In this document: piece after piece, positions 38,189 through 47,831 of the stretch | How positions within the stretch are numbered: the stretch's first letter is position 1 | Layout of the letters: every line of letters starts with the position of its first letter | NCBI RefSeq assembly: GCF_001518015.1 | Contig: NZ_LPUY01000008.1 | Location: forward strand, 186,001-250,000 | From: Tritonibacter horizontis | Lineage (GTDB): Bacteria; Pseudomonadota; Alphaproteobacteria; Rhodobacterales; Rhodobacteraceae | Direction: 5' to 3' | DNA length: 64,000 nt | Notes under the pieces: generated by a model | The model's database searches: none | Seen by the model: the letters and a program-made list of their open reading frames with translations, nothing else | What the model was told of the DNA's origin: nothing | Made by a program: the position numbers and the translations under genes

Positions 38189-39136
38189 TCAGCGCTGTGA
38201 CCCCCGCAGGGCGCGCGGGGTGGTGGCAAATTCCGACTTGAAGGCCCGGGTCAGCGCGCTTGGGTTGTCGTATCCGGTCCGCATCGCGACCTCTGAGACA
38301 CTGATATCAGACTCTAATAAAAGCTTTCGCGCCTGAATTAGTCGCAAACGGCGGTAGACGGTCGCTGGGGTTGCTCCTAGATCCGCCTTCATGCGGGTTT
38401 CTAAATCTTTGCGCGGGCGGCCGATACGCCCTGCGATTTCCGGGATGGTGAGGGGTGTTTCAAGGTTGGCCTGCATCACGCCGATCGCCCGTGCAACAAC
38501 GCGATGTCGTGCCAGCATCGCTTCTGGTGCGGCACCGGCGCTTTCGGCACTCATGAACAGTGTTGCGACCTCCAGCCGGAGGGCCTGGCCATGGGTGTCG
38601 CCGATCAGCTCCAGCATCAGATCAAATGCCGCAAGCGCGCCCGTACAGGTGATCCGGTCATCATCCCGCACATAGCGCGCCCGCAGCACCTCCACCTCGG
38701 GAAAGCGTTCTTCCAGCCGCGCGATTTCGTCCCAATGGATCGTCGCCTGTCGCTGATCGAGCAGCCCGGCCGAGGCCATCAGCCAGGGGCCGGTATCAAA
38801 TCCCGCAAGACCGCCATAGCGCGTCGTCGCCGCCCGCAAGGCCCGGTGGGTCTCTACGGTGTCGTGGCGTAAAAAGTGATAGCTGGGCATGATCGCCAAC
38901 AGGTCCCCGCCGCAGTCGGCAAGCCTTGCATGGGCGGTGACCTCCATACCGGAGGAAGAGACGACCGTACCGCCATCCAGCGACACAAAACGCCAGCGAT
39001 AAAGCGCCTGCCCGGCCAGCGTATTGGCCGCGCGCATCGGCTCTACCGTGTTGGCGAGGCAATGGGCGGAAAAATCGTCGAACAACAGGACATCGACCTG
39101 CTGCACCGCCGCGACATGATTTGTCCATCTCTGCAT
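38189..39136 (-). CDS. GlxA-family AraC-type transcriptional regulator (CdhR-like)
   Basis: 315 aa. An inactive class I glutamine-amidotransferase-like sensor domain covers about 12-180 (VDVLLFDDFSAHCLANTVEP) and a two-helix AraC HTH about 215-310 (SEVAMRTGYDNPSALTRAFK). This architecture includes CdhR, GbdR and ArgR, which sense carnitine, betaine or arginine. It is divergent from the acyl-CoA dehydrogenase operon. The assigned ATG lies within a 20-bp repeat, so translation could instead begin at a GTG about 10 codons downstream. Confidence 0.85.
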   Translation of the reverse strand: MQRWTNHVAAVQQVDVLLFDDFSAHCLANTVEPMRAANTLAGQALYRWRFVSLDGGTVVSSSGMEVTAHARLADCGGDLLAIMPSYHFLRHDTVETHRALRAATTRYGGLAGFDTGPWLMASAGLLDQRQATIHWDEIARLEERFPEVEVLRARYVRDDDRITCTGALAAFDLMLELIGDTHGQALRLEVATLFMSAESAGAAPEAMLARHRVVARAIGVMQANLETPLTIPEIAGRIGRPRKDLETRMKADLGATPATVYRRLRLIQARKLLLESDISVSEVAMRTGYDNPSALTRAFKSEFATTPRALRGSQR

Positions 39137-39158
39137 GAATTTGTCCGTTTCTGCATGT
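39119..39158. promoter_or_regulatory. Two adjacent 20-bp direct repeats between the GlxA regulator and its target operon
   Basis: ATTTGTCCRTYTCTGCATG is present twice, at 39119-39137 and 39139-39157, exactly 20 bp apart with two base differences. Tandem half-sites spaced about two helical turns are typical of AraC-family binding. The site lies between the regulator and the acyl-CoA dehydrogenase gene and probably controls both. Binding is inferred. Confidence 0.65.
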
Positions 39159-39218
39159 TCGCCACTCTAGGGTGCGGTTACCCTGAGCCGCAAGCGAACA
39201 CATCAACAGGAGACGCCC

Positions 39219-40382
39219 GTGCATTTCGGCATGACAGAAGAACAGGCGATGATCGTCGAAACCACCCGCGCCTTTGTCGAGAATGAAATCTACCCGCACG
39301 AGCTGGAGATCGAGCGCAGTGGCCATCTGGACATGGATCTGGTGCGCGAGATTCAGGCCAAGGCGATCGAGGCCGGACTGTATGCGGCCAATATGCCGGA
39401 GGAGGTCGGCGGTGCCGGTCTCGATACGCTTTCCTGGCTGCTCTATGAAAAGGAGTTGGGGCGCGCCAACTACGCGTTGCACTGGACCGGCGTTGCGCGC
39501 CCGTCGAACATCCTGTTGGCCGGCACCGATGAACAGAAAGAGAAGTATCTCTTTCCCTGCATCCGGGGTGAAAAATGGGACTGTCTGGCGATGACCGAAC
39601 CGGGGGCCGGCTCTGATCTGCGCGGGATGACGGCCTCGGCGCGCAAGGACGGCGACGACTGGGTCCTCAACGGCACCAAGCATTTCATCTCGCACGCCGA
39701 TGTGGCGGATTTCGCCATTGTCTTCATGGCGACCGGTGAGGAAGAAACCCCGCGCGGCAAGAAGAAAAAGATTACCGCCTTTTTTGTCGACAAGGGCACG
39801 CCGGGCTTCACGGTCCGCGACGGGTATCGCAACGTGTCCCATCGGGGCTACACAAATGCCGTGCTGGAGTTCGACGACTGCCGCCTGCCGTCCGCCGCAA
39901 TTCTGGGCGAGGTCGACAAAGGGTTCGAGGTGGCCAATACGTGGCTCGGTGCGACCCGTCTGCAAGTGGCCGCAACCTGTCTGGGCCGGGCCGAACGCGC
40001 GCTGCAACACGCTGTGGAATACGCCGCAGAGCGCAAGCAATTCGGCCAGCAGATCGGCAAGTTTCAGGGTGTGTCCTTCAAGCTGGCGGATATGGCGATG
40101 GAATTGAAAGCCGCGAACCTTCTGACCTGGGAGGCAGGTTGGAAATTCGACGAAGGCACGGTCACCGAAAGCGATATGTCGATGGCAAAGCTGAAGGCGA
40201 CCGAAATGCTCGCCATGGTCGCGGACGAGGCGATCCAGATTCACGGCGGTATGGGCCTGATGGACGAACTGCCGCTCGAACGGATCTGGCGCGATGCTCG
40301 CGTGGAGCGTATCTGGGAGGGAACCAGTGAAATCCAACGGCACATCATCAGCCGCGAGATGCTGCGACAGCTAGGAGGCTAA
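39219..40382 (+). CDS. Acyl-CoA dehydrogenase (possibly betainyl-CoA type)
   Basis: 387 aa, an FAD acyl-CoA dehydrogenase. FAD/substrate motifs AMTEPGAGSDLRGM and KHFISHADVADFAI are present, and the catalytic glutamate is Glu367 in IWEGTSEIQRHI. It starts with GTG at 39219 behind AGGAGA. It heads an operon ending in a CaiD homologue, so a role on butyrobetainyl-CoA or crotonobetainyl-CoA (CaiA-like) is likely but inferred. The direction could be oxidation in this aerobic-type organism. Confidence 0.88.
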   Translation: MHFGMTEEQAMIVETTRAFVENEIYPHELEIERSGHLDMDLVREIQAKAIEAGLYAANMPEEVGGAGLDTLSWLLYEKELGRANYALHWTGVARPSNILLAGTDEQKEKYLFPCIRGEKWDCLAMTEPGAGSDLRGMTASARKDGDDWVLNGTKHFISHADVADFAIVFMATGEEETPRGKKKKITAFFVDKGTPGFTVRDGYRNVSHRGYTNAVLEFDDCRLPSAAILGEVDKGFEVANTWLGATRLQVAATCLGRAERALQHAVEYAAERKQFGQQIGKFQGVSFKLADMAMELKAANLLTWEAGWKFDEGTVTESDMSMAKLKATEMLAMVADEAIQIHGGMGLMDELPLERIWRDARVERIWEGTSEIQRHIISREMLRQLGG

Positions 40383-40385
40383 CCC

Positions 40386-40700
40386 ATGTCCACCCCGACC
40401 GATCCCATCCAAAAACCCAATGTGACCATCACCTATTGCATTGGCTGCAACTGGCTGCTGCGGGCGGCCTGGATGAGCCAGGAACTGTTGTCCACCTTTC
40501 AGGAGCAGCTGGGGGGCGTCACCCTGGTTCCCGGTGAAATTGGCGGTAGTTTTGAGATCACGCTGGATGGCGAAGTGATCTGGGAGCGCAAGCGGGATGG
40601 TGGATTTCCAGACGTCAAGGAACTGAAAACCCGGGTGCGAGATCGGATCAACCCGGATCAGAGCCTTGGGCATCTGGATGGCGAAACTTTGAGAAAATAG
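40386..40700 (+). CDS. SelT/SelW/SelH-family thioredoxin-like protein (Cys form)
   Basis: 104 aa. The Rdx fold has a CxxC motif, Cys18-Ile-Gly-Cys21 (TYCIGCNWLLRAAW), in place of the Cys-x-x-Sec of eukaryotic SelW. WERKRDGGFPDVKELK is the family's C-terminal signature. The function is not established; a redox role is assumed. It sits 3 bases after the acyl-CoA dehydrogenase and 6 bases before the ligase gene, so it is part of the operon. Confidence 0.85.
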   Translation: MSTPTDPIQKPNVTITYCIGCNWLLRAAWMSQELLSTFQEQLGGVTLVPGEIGGSFEITLDGEVIWERKRDGGFPDVKELKTRVRDRINPDQSLGHLDGETLRK

Positions 40701-40706
40701 GGTCTT

Positions 40707-42746
40707 ATGCTGTCTCTAAATAGGCTTTTCAGGCCAAAATCCATTGCCGTCATCGGTGGCGGCGCCTGGTGCGCTGCGGTGATCGAACAATGTCGCAAGA
40801 TGGGATTCGAAGGCGAGATCTGGCCCGTGCACCCCAAGGCGGAGGAGGTCGCAGGCCTGCCTGCCTTTCGGGATGTTGTCGCCTTGCCATCGGCGCCGGA
40901 CGCCAGTTTCATTGGCGTGAACCGCTTTGCCACGGTCGAGATCGTCGCGGCGCTGGCGGTGCGGGGCGCCGGGGGGGCGGTCTGTTTCGCCTCCGGTTTC
41001 CTCGAAGCCGAGGCAGAGGACGCCGAGGGGGCGGCGCTGCAGGACAAGCTCATTGCGGCCGCGGGCGAAATGCCGGTTCTGGGCCCGAATTGCTACGGCT
41101 TCATCAACTACCTTGATGGTGCGCTCCTGTGGCCGGATCAGCATGGCGGCAAACGGGCCGACCGCGGCGTTGCCATTGTCACCCAAAGCTCCAACATCGC
41201 GGTCAACCTGACCATGCAGATGCGTGCCTTGCCGGTGGCCTATGTCGTCACCTGTGGCAATCAGGCCCAGACCGGCCTGGCCGCCATAGGCGAGGCGCTG
41301 CTGGAAGACGACCGCGTGACCGCGCTGGGGCTGCATATCGAAGGCTTTGGCGATCTGCGCGCGTTTGAAGCATTGGCGCTAAAGGCCCGTGCGCTCGGCA
41401 AGCCGATTGTCGCGCTCAAGGTCGGGCGTTCAGCGCAGGCGCGTGCGGCGACTGTATCCCACACGGCGTCGCTTGCTGGCGGTGACGCTGGCGCCGGCGC
41501 GCTGTTGGCCCGGCTCGGCATTGCGCGTCTTCATGACCTTCCGTCGTTTCTTGAAACGTTGAAGTTGTTGCATGTGGCGGGACGGTTGCCATCGACCCGC
41601 ATTGCGACCATCAGCTGTTCAGGGGGCGAGGCAAGCCTGTCGGCCGATACAGCACAGGGCCGGTGCGTCAGCTTTCCGCCCTTGAATGACCGGCAACGGA
41701 CCGACCTGCGGGCGGCGCTGGGGCCGATGGTGGCGCTGGCGAACCCGCTCGACTACCACACCTATATCTGGCGCGACACGGAGGCGATGACCCGGGCGTT
41801 TTCCGCCATGGTCGACCCGCAACTTGCGCTGACAATTCTGGTGGTGGATTTTCCGCGCCCGGATCGCTGCGACGCCTCGGACTGGGACTGCACGATCCAG
41901 TCTGCCATCGCAGTGCGGCAACGCACAGGCCAGAACATCGCCATGCTCGCGACCTTGCCGGAGCTGCTGCCAGAGGCGGTCGCCGAACAGTTGCTCGCCG
42001 CCGGAGTGGTGCCGATGCTGGGCCTTCCAGAGGCGATAAACGCCATCGAAGCGGCGGGCCTGCCCTTGCCCGAGCTGGTTCATCCGCTGCTGTTGCCGAC
42101 CAGGACCGCCCCGGATCCGGATCTGGTGCCGGAAGGGGAGGCCAAAGCCTGGCTGGCGCGTTTTGGCCTGCGTGTGCCCCGGGCCAAGCCTGCACGGACG
42201 GTTGTCGCGGCGCGCGCCGTTGCGGCGGATATCGGCTATCCGGTGGTGCTCAAGGGGGAAGGCATCGCCCACAAGACGGAGGCCGGCGCGGTAAAGCTGA
42301 ACCTTCGCTCCGGCCAGGAAGTCAGCGACGCCGCTGTTGCCATGCCGACAGACCGTTTCCTGATAGAGGAAATGATCGACGGCGCCGTGGCGGAGGTGTT
42401 GATCGGAGTGGTCAAGGATCCCGCCCATGGGTTTGTCATGACGCTGGCCGCCGGCGGGACCCTGACCGAGATCCTGCAGGACAGTGCCTCTGTCCTCTTG
42501 CCCGCAACGGATGCGATGCTGAATGCGGCGTTGGACGGGCTCAAAATCGCGCCCCTTCTGGCCGGCTATCGTGGTGCGTCCGCGGCCGACCGCTCCGCAA
42601 TCCTGCGCGCGATCCGCGCGGTCGAGGCCTATGTGATCGCAGAGGCGGACGGCCTGGAGGAGATCGAAATCAACCCATTGCTCTGCACCCCGACGGATGC
42701 GGTGGCTGCGGACGCGCTGATGCGCAGAAAGGACCTGTTGCGATGA
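40707..42746 (+). CDS. NDP-forming acyl-CoA synthetase (acetate-CoA ligase family)
   Basis: 679 aa. A CoA-binding Rossmann domain lies near the N-terminus (LFRPKSIAVIGGGAW) and a succinyl-CoA-ligase-like domain in the middle (VAIVTQSSNIAVNLTMQ). An ATP-grasp domain follows from about 460 (YPVVLKGEGIAHKTEAGAV). These fused enzymes form acyl-CoA with ATP going to ADP. In this operon it may activate carnitine, crotonobetaine or butyrobetaine, replacing the AMP-forming CaiC; this is inference. The stop overlaps the caiD ATG (ATGA). Confidence 0.85.
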   Translation: MLSLNRLFRPKSIAVIGGGAWCAAVIEQCRKMGFEGEIWPVHPKAEEVAGLPAFRDVVALPSAPDASFIGVNRFATVEIVAALAVRGAGGAVCFASGFLEAEAEDAEGAALQDKLIAAAGEMPVLGPNCYGFINYLDGALLWPDQHGGKRADRGVAIVTQSSNIAVNLTMQMRALPVAYVVTCGNQAQTGLAAIGEALLEDDRVTALGLHIEGFGDLRAFEALALKARALGKPIVALKVGRSAQARAATVSHTASLAGGDAGAGALLARLGIARLHDLPSFLETLKLLHVAGRLPSTRIATISCSGGEASLSADTAQGRCVSFPPLNDRQRTDLRAALGPMVALANPLDYHTYIWRDTEAMTRAFSAMVDPQLALTILVVDFPRPDRCDASDWDCTIQSAIAVRQRTGQNIAMLATLPELLPEAVAEQLLAAGVVPMLGLPEAINAIEAAGLPLPELVHPLLLPTRTAPDPDLVPEGEAKAWLARFGLRVPRAKPARTVVAARAVAADIGYPVVLKGEGIAHKTEAGAVKLNLRSGQEVSDAAVAMPTDRFLIEEMIDGAVAEVLIGVVKDPAHGFVMTLAAGGTLTEILQDSASVLLPATDAMLNAALDGLKIAPLLAGYRGASAADRSAILRAIRAVEAYVIAEADGLEEIEINPLLCTPTDAVAADALMRRKDLLR

Positions 42747-43531
42747 CTGATGAAAACCCGGTGAAGACCCGTCGTGAGGGCGGCGTGTTCGAAGTAACGC
42801 TGGACCGCCCCAAGGCCAACGCGATCGACCTGAAAACCTCGGTCCTGATGGGCGAGGCGTTCCAGGCCTTTCGCGACGATGATACCTTGCGGGTCGCAAT
42901 TGTCACCGGCGGCGGCGAGAAGTTCTTTTGCCCCGGTTGGGATCTCAAGGCGGCGGCCGATGGCGACGCCGTGGACGGGAACTATGGCGTTGGAGGGTTT
43001 GGCGGTCTGCAGGAGCTGCGTGACCTCAACAAACCGGTGATCGCGGCGGTAAACGGCATCGCCTGCGGCGGCGGGCTGGAACTGGCGCTGTCGGCGGATA
43101 TGATCCTGTCGGCGGATCATGCGCGCTTTGCGTTGCCGGAGATCCGCTCCGGCACCGTGGCGGATGCCGCGTCGATCAAGCTGCCGAAACGCATCCCCTA
43201 CCATATCGCGATGGAATTGTTGCTGACCGGACGATGGTTCGACGCCGAGGAAGCGCATCGCTGGGGGCTGGTGAATGAAATCGTGGCCGGCGATCAGCTG
43301 ATGGACCGCGCCTGGGAGCTTGCACGGCTGTTGGCCTCTGGCCCGCCGCTGGTCTACGCCGCCATCAAGGAAATCGTGCGCGACGCCGAGGATTCAAAGT
43401 TCCAGGACGCCATGAACCGGGTGACCGGGCGGCATTTGCGCACGGTCGATGTGCTGTATGGCTCCGAGGACAACCTTGAGGGGGCCAAGGCATTTGCCGA
43501 AAAACGCGACCCGGTCTGGAAGGGACGCTGA
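42743..43531 (+). CDS. caiD: Carnitinyl-CoA dehydratase / crotonobetainyl-CoA hydratase
   Basis: 262 aa against 261 in E. coli CaiD. Several long stretches match the E. coli protein as I remember it: LDRPKANAID, GWDLKAAA, KPVIAAVNG and the C-terminal AFAEKRDPVWKGR. The crotonase fold carries candidate catalytic acids Glu113 and Glu133. CaiD interconverts L-carnitinyl-CoA and crotonobetainyl-CoA. It is the last gene of the operon. The strong CaiD resemblance is the main reason to read the operon as carnitine-like. Confidence 0.85.
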   Translation: MTDENPVKTRREGGVFEVTLDRPKANAIDLKTSVLMGEAFQAFRDDDTLRVAIVTGGGEKFFCPGWDLKAAADGDAVDGNYGVGGFGGLQELRDLNKPVIAAVNGIACGGGLELALSADMILSADHARFALPEIRSGTVADAASIKLPKRIPYHIAMELLLTGRWFDAEEAHRWGLVNEIVAGDQLMDRAWELARLLASGPPLVYAAIKEIVRDAEDSKFQDAMNRVTGRHLRTVDVLYGSEDNLEGAKAFAEKRDPVWKGR

Positions 43532-43781
43532 CGGCCCGTCGGGAGACCTGAGTGCGCCGCGTCGGGGGGGAGGCTCCCGCCCGGTTTCACCGCCCTGGCG
43601 GACGATCAAACCCGTTGGGCCTGGCGCCGCGCTGGCGCGCGGCGTCCGGACGACCGAGGCCGGCGCCGGGGTGACGTCTGATGTGGCAGATCATCGCGAG
43701 GGCGGGGAAAATGGGCCGGTTTTCGGCGCCGGATGTGCTGAGCATCTTGCAACCGGCCCGGACGCGCCGCATGGTCCGCAT

Positions 43782-44672
43782 ATGACCAGATCCAGCCACA
43801 AGACCCTCCTTTGTATCGGTTTCGGCTATACGGCGCGGGCGTTGGCCGCAGCGCTGGCCGGACCAGACTGGCGCATTATCGGCACCACACGGGACCGTGC
43901 GGAGGCCGCGCCGATGGCGGGTGTCACGCTGTGCACCTGGCCGGGCGACCCGGTTCCGCTCTCGGGGGTGACCCACGTCCTGTTGTCAATCGCGCCGACC
44001 GAAGAGGGCGACCCGGTGCTGGCCTCGATGGCCGAAGATATCGCCGCTTTGCCCGGTCTGGAGTGGGTTGGCTACCTGTCGACCACAGCGGTTTATGGCG
44101 ACCATAACGGCGCCTGGGTGGATGAGACAACGCCGCTGACTCCGGCCAGCAGACGCGGCGACCTGCGGGTCGAGGCCGAAGCGGGATGGCAGGCCATTGC
44201 TGACCTGCCGCTGCATATCTTTCGCCTGGCCGGCATCTACGGCCCCGGCCGTGGCCCGTTTGCCAAGCTGATGTCGGGCAGGGCGCGGCGCATAGTCAAA
44301 CCGGGGCAGGTGTTTTCGCGCATCCATGTGGACGATATCGCGCAGGTGCTTGTGGCCTCCATCGCGCGACCCGATCCGGGCGCGATCTACAATGTCTGTG
44401 ACGATGAACCCGCGCCGCCGCAGGATGTGCTGGGCTTCGCGGCAGAGCTTCTGGGCCTGCCGATGCCGGCCGAGGTCCCCTTTGACGAGGCGGGGATGAG
44501 CCCGATGGCGCGCAGTTTCTACGGGGAAAACAAACGGGTGCGCAATGACCGCATCAAGGATGAACTCGGCGTGCGCTTGCTGTTCCCCGATTACCGCAGT
44601 GGGCTGCGGGCGGTACTGGAGGTCGAGGACATGGACCGCTTTGTCCCGCCCGCGGATCCGCCGGGGGTGTAA
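43782..44672 (+). CDS. Atypical SDR / NAD-dependent epimerase-like protein (YeeZ type)
   Basis: 296 aa. The Rossmann motif is CIGFGYTARAL near the N-terminus. YLSTTAVYGDHNGAWVDE and FRLAGIYGPGRGPF are typical of epimerase-like SDRs. I start at ATG 43782; the upstream frame back to 43449 overlaps caiD and is not family sequence. The 250 bases before it show no gene. The substrate is unknown. It converges with dxs. Confidence 0.82.
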   Translation: MTRSSHKTLLCIGFGYTARALAAALAGPDWRIIGTTRDRAEAAPMAGVTLCTWPGDPVPLSGVTHVLLSIAPTEEGDPVLASMAEDIAALPGLEWVGYLSTTAVYGDHNGAWVDETTPLTPASRRGDLRVEAEAGWQAIADLPLHIFRLAGIYGPGRGPFAKLMSGRARRIVKPGQVFSRIHVDDIAQVLVASIARPDPGAIYNVCDDEPAPPQDVLGFAAELLGLPMPAEVPFDEAGMSPMARSFYGENKRVRNDRIKDELGVRLLFPDYRSGLRAVLEVEDMDRFVPPADPPGV

Positions 44673-44761
44673 GTGCGGACTGGCGCGCCAGCATCGTGGC
44701 CGGGGAGACAGGGTCGCCGGAGTGACAGGCGGCCGGGGCAGGGGCAACGGGTTGCGTCGGT

Positions 44762-46690
44762 CTAGGCCCGTTTCTCGCCGATCTGGGCGACGCCCAGCAC
44801 ATCCAGCACCTTGGCCTCGATATGCTCTGCATTCATTGCCGCACTGGCATACATATCCGCTGGGCTGGACTGGTCGATGAAAGTATCCGGCAGCACCATG
44901 GAGCGGAATTTCAGACCGGTATCGAAGACGCCCTCTTCGGCCAGCAGCTGCGCCACATGGGAGCCGAAACCACCGACAGCGCCTTCCTCGATGGTGATCA
45001 GAGCCTCGTGATCGTCCGCCAGCCCGAGGATCATCTCGCGGTCCAGCGGCTTGGCGAAACGCGCGTCCGCAATCGTCGGCGTGATGCCTCTGGCAGAGAG
45101 TGCCTCGGCGGCCTTTTTAACCTCGCCCAGGCGGGTGCCAAAGGACAGGATCGCGACACGGGCGCCGGTCTGGATCATGCGGCCCTTGCCAATCTCCAGC
45201 ACCTGGGCCTGGTCGGGCATCTCGACACCCTCGCCCTCGCCACGCGGGTAGCGAAAGGCGATGGGGCCATCGGTATGGGCGGCCGCAGTGGCGACCATAT
45301 GTTTCAGCTCTGCCTCGTCGGCGGCGGCCATCACCACCATGCCAGGCAGGTTGGTCATAAAACCGATATCGAAGGATCCCGCGTGGGTGGCGCCATCCGC
45401 GCCGACAAGGCCGGCACGATCAATGGCGAACCGCACCGGCAGGCGCTGGATCGCCACATCATGCACCACCTGATCGTACCCCCGTTGCAAGAAGGTGGAA
45501 TACATGGCGCAAAAGGGCTTCATCCCGCCAGCGGCCAGGGCGGCGGCAAAGGTCACCCCATGCTGTTCCGCGATGCCCACGTCAAAGGTGCGTGACGGAT
45601 AGCGTTCGGCCATCAGTTTCAGCCCGGTGCCATCCGGCATTGCGGCGGTTACGGCGCAGATCTTGGAGTCCTGCGCGGCCAGCGCCACCAGGGTTTCGCC
45701 AAAGACAGAGGTATAGGATGGTGCATTGGAGGGCGATTTCTTCTGCTCCCCGGTGACCATATCAAATTTTGCCGTTGCATGGCCCTTGTCGCGTGCCACC
45801 TCGGCCGGGCGGTAGCCCTTGCCCTTTTTGGTGACCGCGTGGATCAGGATCGGGCCGGTGGCGCGGGCTTTGACCGTGCGCAGCACCGGCAACAACTGGT
45901 TCATGTCATGCCCGTCAATCGGCCCGATATAGGAAAACCCGAGGGATTCAAAAAGGGTGCCGCCCATCGCCATGCCCTTGAGCATATCCTTGGCGCGTTT
46001 CGCGCCCTCGCGGAACGGTTCCGGCAAAAAGGACACCGCCCCCTTGGCCGCGGCCTTCAGGTCGTGAAACGGCGCTTCTGTATACAGACGGCTGAGGTAG
46101 GACGACAGCGCCCCCACCGGCGGCGCGATCGACATCTCGTTGTCGTTCAGGATCACGATCAGACGCTTGCCGAGGGCACCGGCATTGTTCATGGCCTCAA
46201 ACGCCATGCCGGCACTCATCGCGCCATCGCCGATCACCGCAATCGCGTCGCCCAGGCCTTCTTCGACGACGCCGCCCAGATCGCGTGCAACGGAAAAGCC
46301 AAGCGCGGCGGAGATCGAGGTGGAGCTATGCGCCGCGCCGAACGGATCAAACGGGCTCTCGCTGCGTTTGGTAAAGCCGCTGAGACCGTTTTTCATACGC
46401 AGGGTGCGGATACGGTCGCGGCGCCCGGTCAGGATCTTATGCGGATAGGACTGGTGCGACACGTCCCAGATCAGCTTGTCCTTGGGGGTGTCAAAAACCG
46501 CATGCAGCGCCACGGTCAGCTCGACCACGCCAAGCCCGGCGCCGAGGTGGCCGCCGGTGGTGGACACGGCCGAAATGGTTTCCTGACGCAGCTCATGCGC
46601 CACCTGGGTCAATTGTCCGTCGGTCAGCCGTTTCAGATCCGCAGGGGATGCGATCTGGTCAAGGAGCGGGGTCTGTGGCCGGTCGGTCAT
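44762..46690 (-). CDS. dxs: 1-deoxy-D-xylulose-5-phosphate synthase
   Basis: 642 aa, full length. It condenses pyruvate and glyceraldehyde 3-phosphate to DXP, the first step of the MEP isoprenoid pathway. The thiamine-diphosphate motif is [19 protein letters not shown], and [19 protein letters not shown] is the N-terminal catalytic-histidine region. The transketolase-like C-terminal domains are present. It is the last gene of HDAC-xseB-ispA-dxs, 26 bases after ispA. Confidence 0.97.
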   Translation of the reverse strand: MTDRPQTPLLDQIASPADLKRLTDGQLTQVAHELRQETISAVSTTGGHLGAGLGVVELTVALHAVFDTPKDKLIWDVSHQSYPHKILTGRRDRIRTLRMKNGLSGFTKRSESPFDPFGAAHSSTSISAALGFSVARDLGGVVEEGLGDAIAVIGDGAMSAGMAFEAMNNAGALGKRLIVILNDNEMSIAPPVGALSSYLSRLYTEAPFHDLKAAAKGAVSFLPEPFREGAKRAKDMLKGMAMGGTLFESLGFSYIGPIDGHDMNQLLPVLRTVKARATGPILIHAVTKKGKGYRPAEVARDKGHATAKFDMVTGEQKKSPSNAPSYTSVFGETLVALAAQDSKICAVTAAMPDGTGLKLMAERYPSRTFDVGIAEQHGVTFAAALAAGGMKPFCAMYSTFLQRGYDQVVHDVAIQRLPVRFAIDRAGLVGADGATHAGSFDIGFMTNLPGMVVMAAADEAELKHMVATAAAHTDGPIAFRYPRGEGEGVEMPDQAQVLEIGKGRMIQTGARVAILSFGTRLGEVKKAAEALSARGITPTIADARFAKPLDREMILGLADDHEALITIEEGAVGGFGSHVAQLLAEEGVFDTGLKFRSMVLPDTFIDQSSPADMYASAAMNAEHIEAKVLDVLGVAQIGEKRA

Positions 46691-46716
46691 ATTGTTCCTG
46701 GCTCCTTTGGCGCGGG

Positions 46717-47580
46717 TCAGTTGTCGCGCGAAATAACGAAGCGGGCGGTATCCTTCAAGGTCTCACCCGCGTTACCATAGGGTGACAGGGCCGCGCAGGC
46801 GAGGTCTGTCAGTTCCCGTGCGCGGGCTTTCGCGCCCGCAAGGCCCAGCAGGGAGACAAACGTGGCCTTGCCGGCCTCGGCATCCTTGCGCACGGCCTTG
46901 CCCACGGTCGCGGCGTCGCCCTCAATGTCCAAGATGTCGTCGGCAATCTGAAACGCCAGCCCCAATGCCTGCGCATAGTGTCGCAGGGCCGTGCTGTCAG
47001 CCCCGGCCAGCCGCGCCCCGGCGCAGGCAGACCATTCGATCAGGCAGCCGGTCTTGCGCGCCTGAAGCGTCGTGATCTCGTCCAGCGTCAACGGGGTTTG
47101 CGTGCTTTCCGCGGCTATGTCCAGCATTTGGCCCGACACCATGCCATTGTGACCCGCCGCCTCCGCCAGGCTGCGGATCAGCAAAAGCGCATGCGGGCCG
47201 ACCGTTTCCTGTGCCAGCAGTTCAAACGCGAGGGTGTGCAGGCTGTCACCGGCCAAAACGGCGGTGGCCTCGTCCCATTTGCGATGCAGGGTCGGCTGGC
47301 CCCGGCGCAGATCATCGTCGTCCATGCAGGGCAGATCGTCATGCACCAACGAATAGGCATGGATGCATTCGATCGCCAAAGCGGCCTCCAGCGCGGCCTC
47401 AGGTGACACATGGTGCAGCCGGGCGCTTTCCAGCACCAGAAATCCGCGCAGCATCTTGCCGCCGCGCAGCGCATAGGCCATCGCCTGATGCAGCCGGTCA
47501 GACGGCGACAGGCGCTGGTCAATCTGAGACGAAATTCTTGCCTGCGCCTCTTTCAGCGCGGCGGCAAACCCTGCTGACAC
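46717..47580 (-). CDS. ispA: Polyprenyl (farnesyl/geranylgeranyl-type) diphosphate synthase
   Basis: 287 aa. The two aspartate-rich motifs of trans-prenyl transferases are visible: [15 protein letters not shown] (first) and [13 protein letters not shown] (second). The family elongates IPP and DMAPP to farnesyl diphosphate. It is 5 bases after xseB and just before dxs, a conserved isoprenoid operon. Confidence 0.94.
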   Translation of the reverse strand: MSAGFAAALKEAQARISSQIDQRLSPSDRLHQAMAYALRGGKMLRGFLVLESARLHHVSPEAALEAALAIECIHAYSLVHDDLPCMDDDDLRRGQPTLHRKWDEATAVLAGDSLHTLAFELLAQETVGPHALLLIRSLAEAAGHNGMVSGQMLDIAAESTQTPLTLDEITTLQARKTGCLIEWSACAGARLAGADSTALRHYAQALGLAFQIADDILDIEGDAATVGKAVRKDAEAGKATFVSLLGLAGAKARARELTDLACAALSPYGNAGETLKDTARFVISRDN

Positions 47581-47585
47581 GACGC

Positions 47586-47831
47586 TTAGCCCGCGTCGAG
47601 CGGCTGGGTGCCGTTGGGCTGGCCGCCGGCATCCAACGTGATCGCCGCGACTTTTTCCTCGGCGCGCTTCAGTTCGTCCTCGCAGCGTTTCTTCAGGTCC
47701 GCGCCGCGCTCGTACAGGGCGATGGATTTGTCCAGCGCCACGTCACCGCGTTCCAGCTGGTCCACAACGCGTTCCAGTTCCTGCATCGCCTGTTCAAAGC
47801 TCATATCGGTGACGGGTGTCTCGGTAGTCAT
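47586..47831 (-). CDS. xseB: Exodeoxyribonuclease VII small subunit
   Basis: 81 aa. MSFEQAMQELERVVDQLERG is the typical start region of XseB, a small helical protein that binds XseA. The complex degrades single-stranded DNA to oligonucleotides. The start overlaps the end of the deacetylase gene (ATGA). Confidence 0.94.
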   Translation of the reverse strand: MTTETPVTDMSFEQAMQELERVVDQLERGDVALDKSIALYERGADLKKRCEDELKRAEEKVAAITLDAGGQPNGTQPLDAG

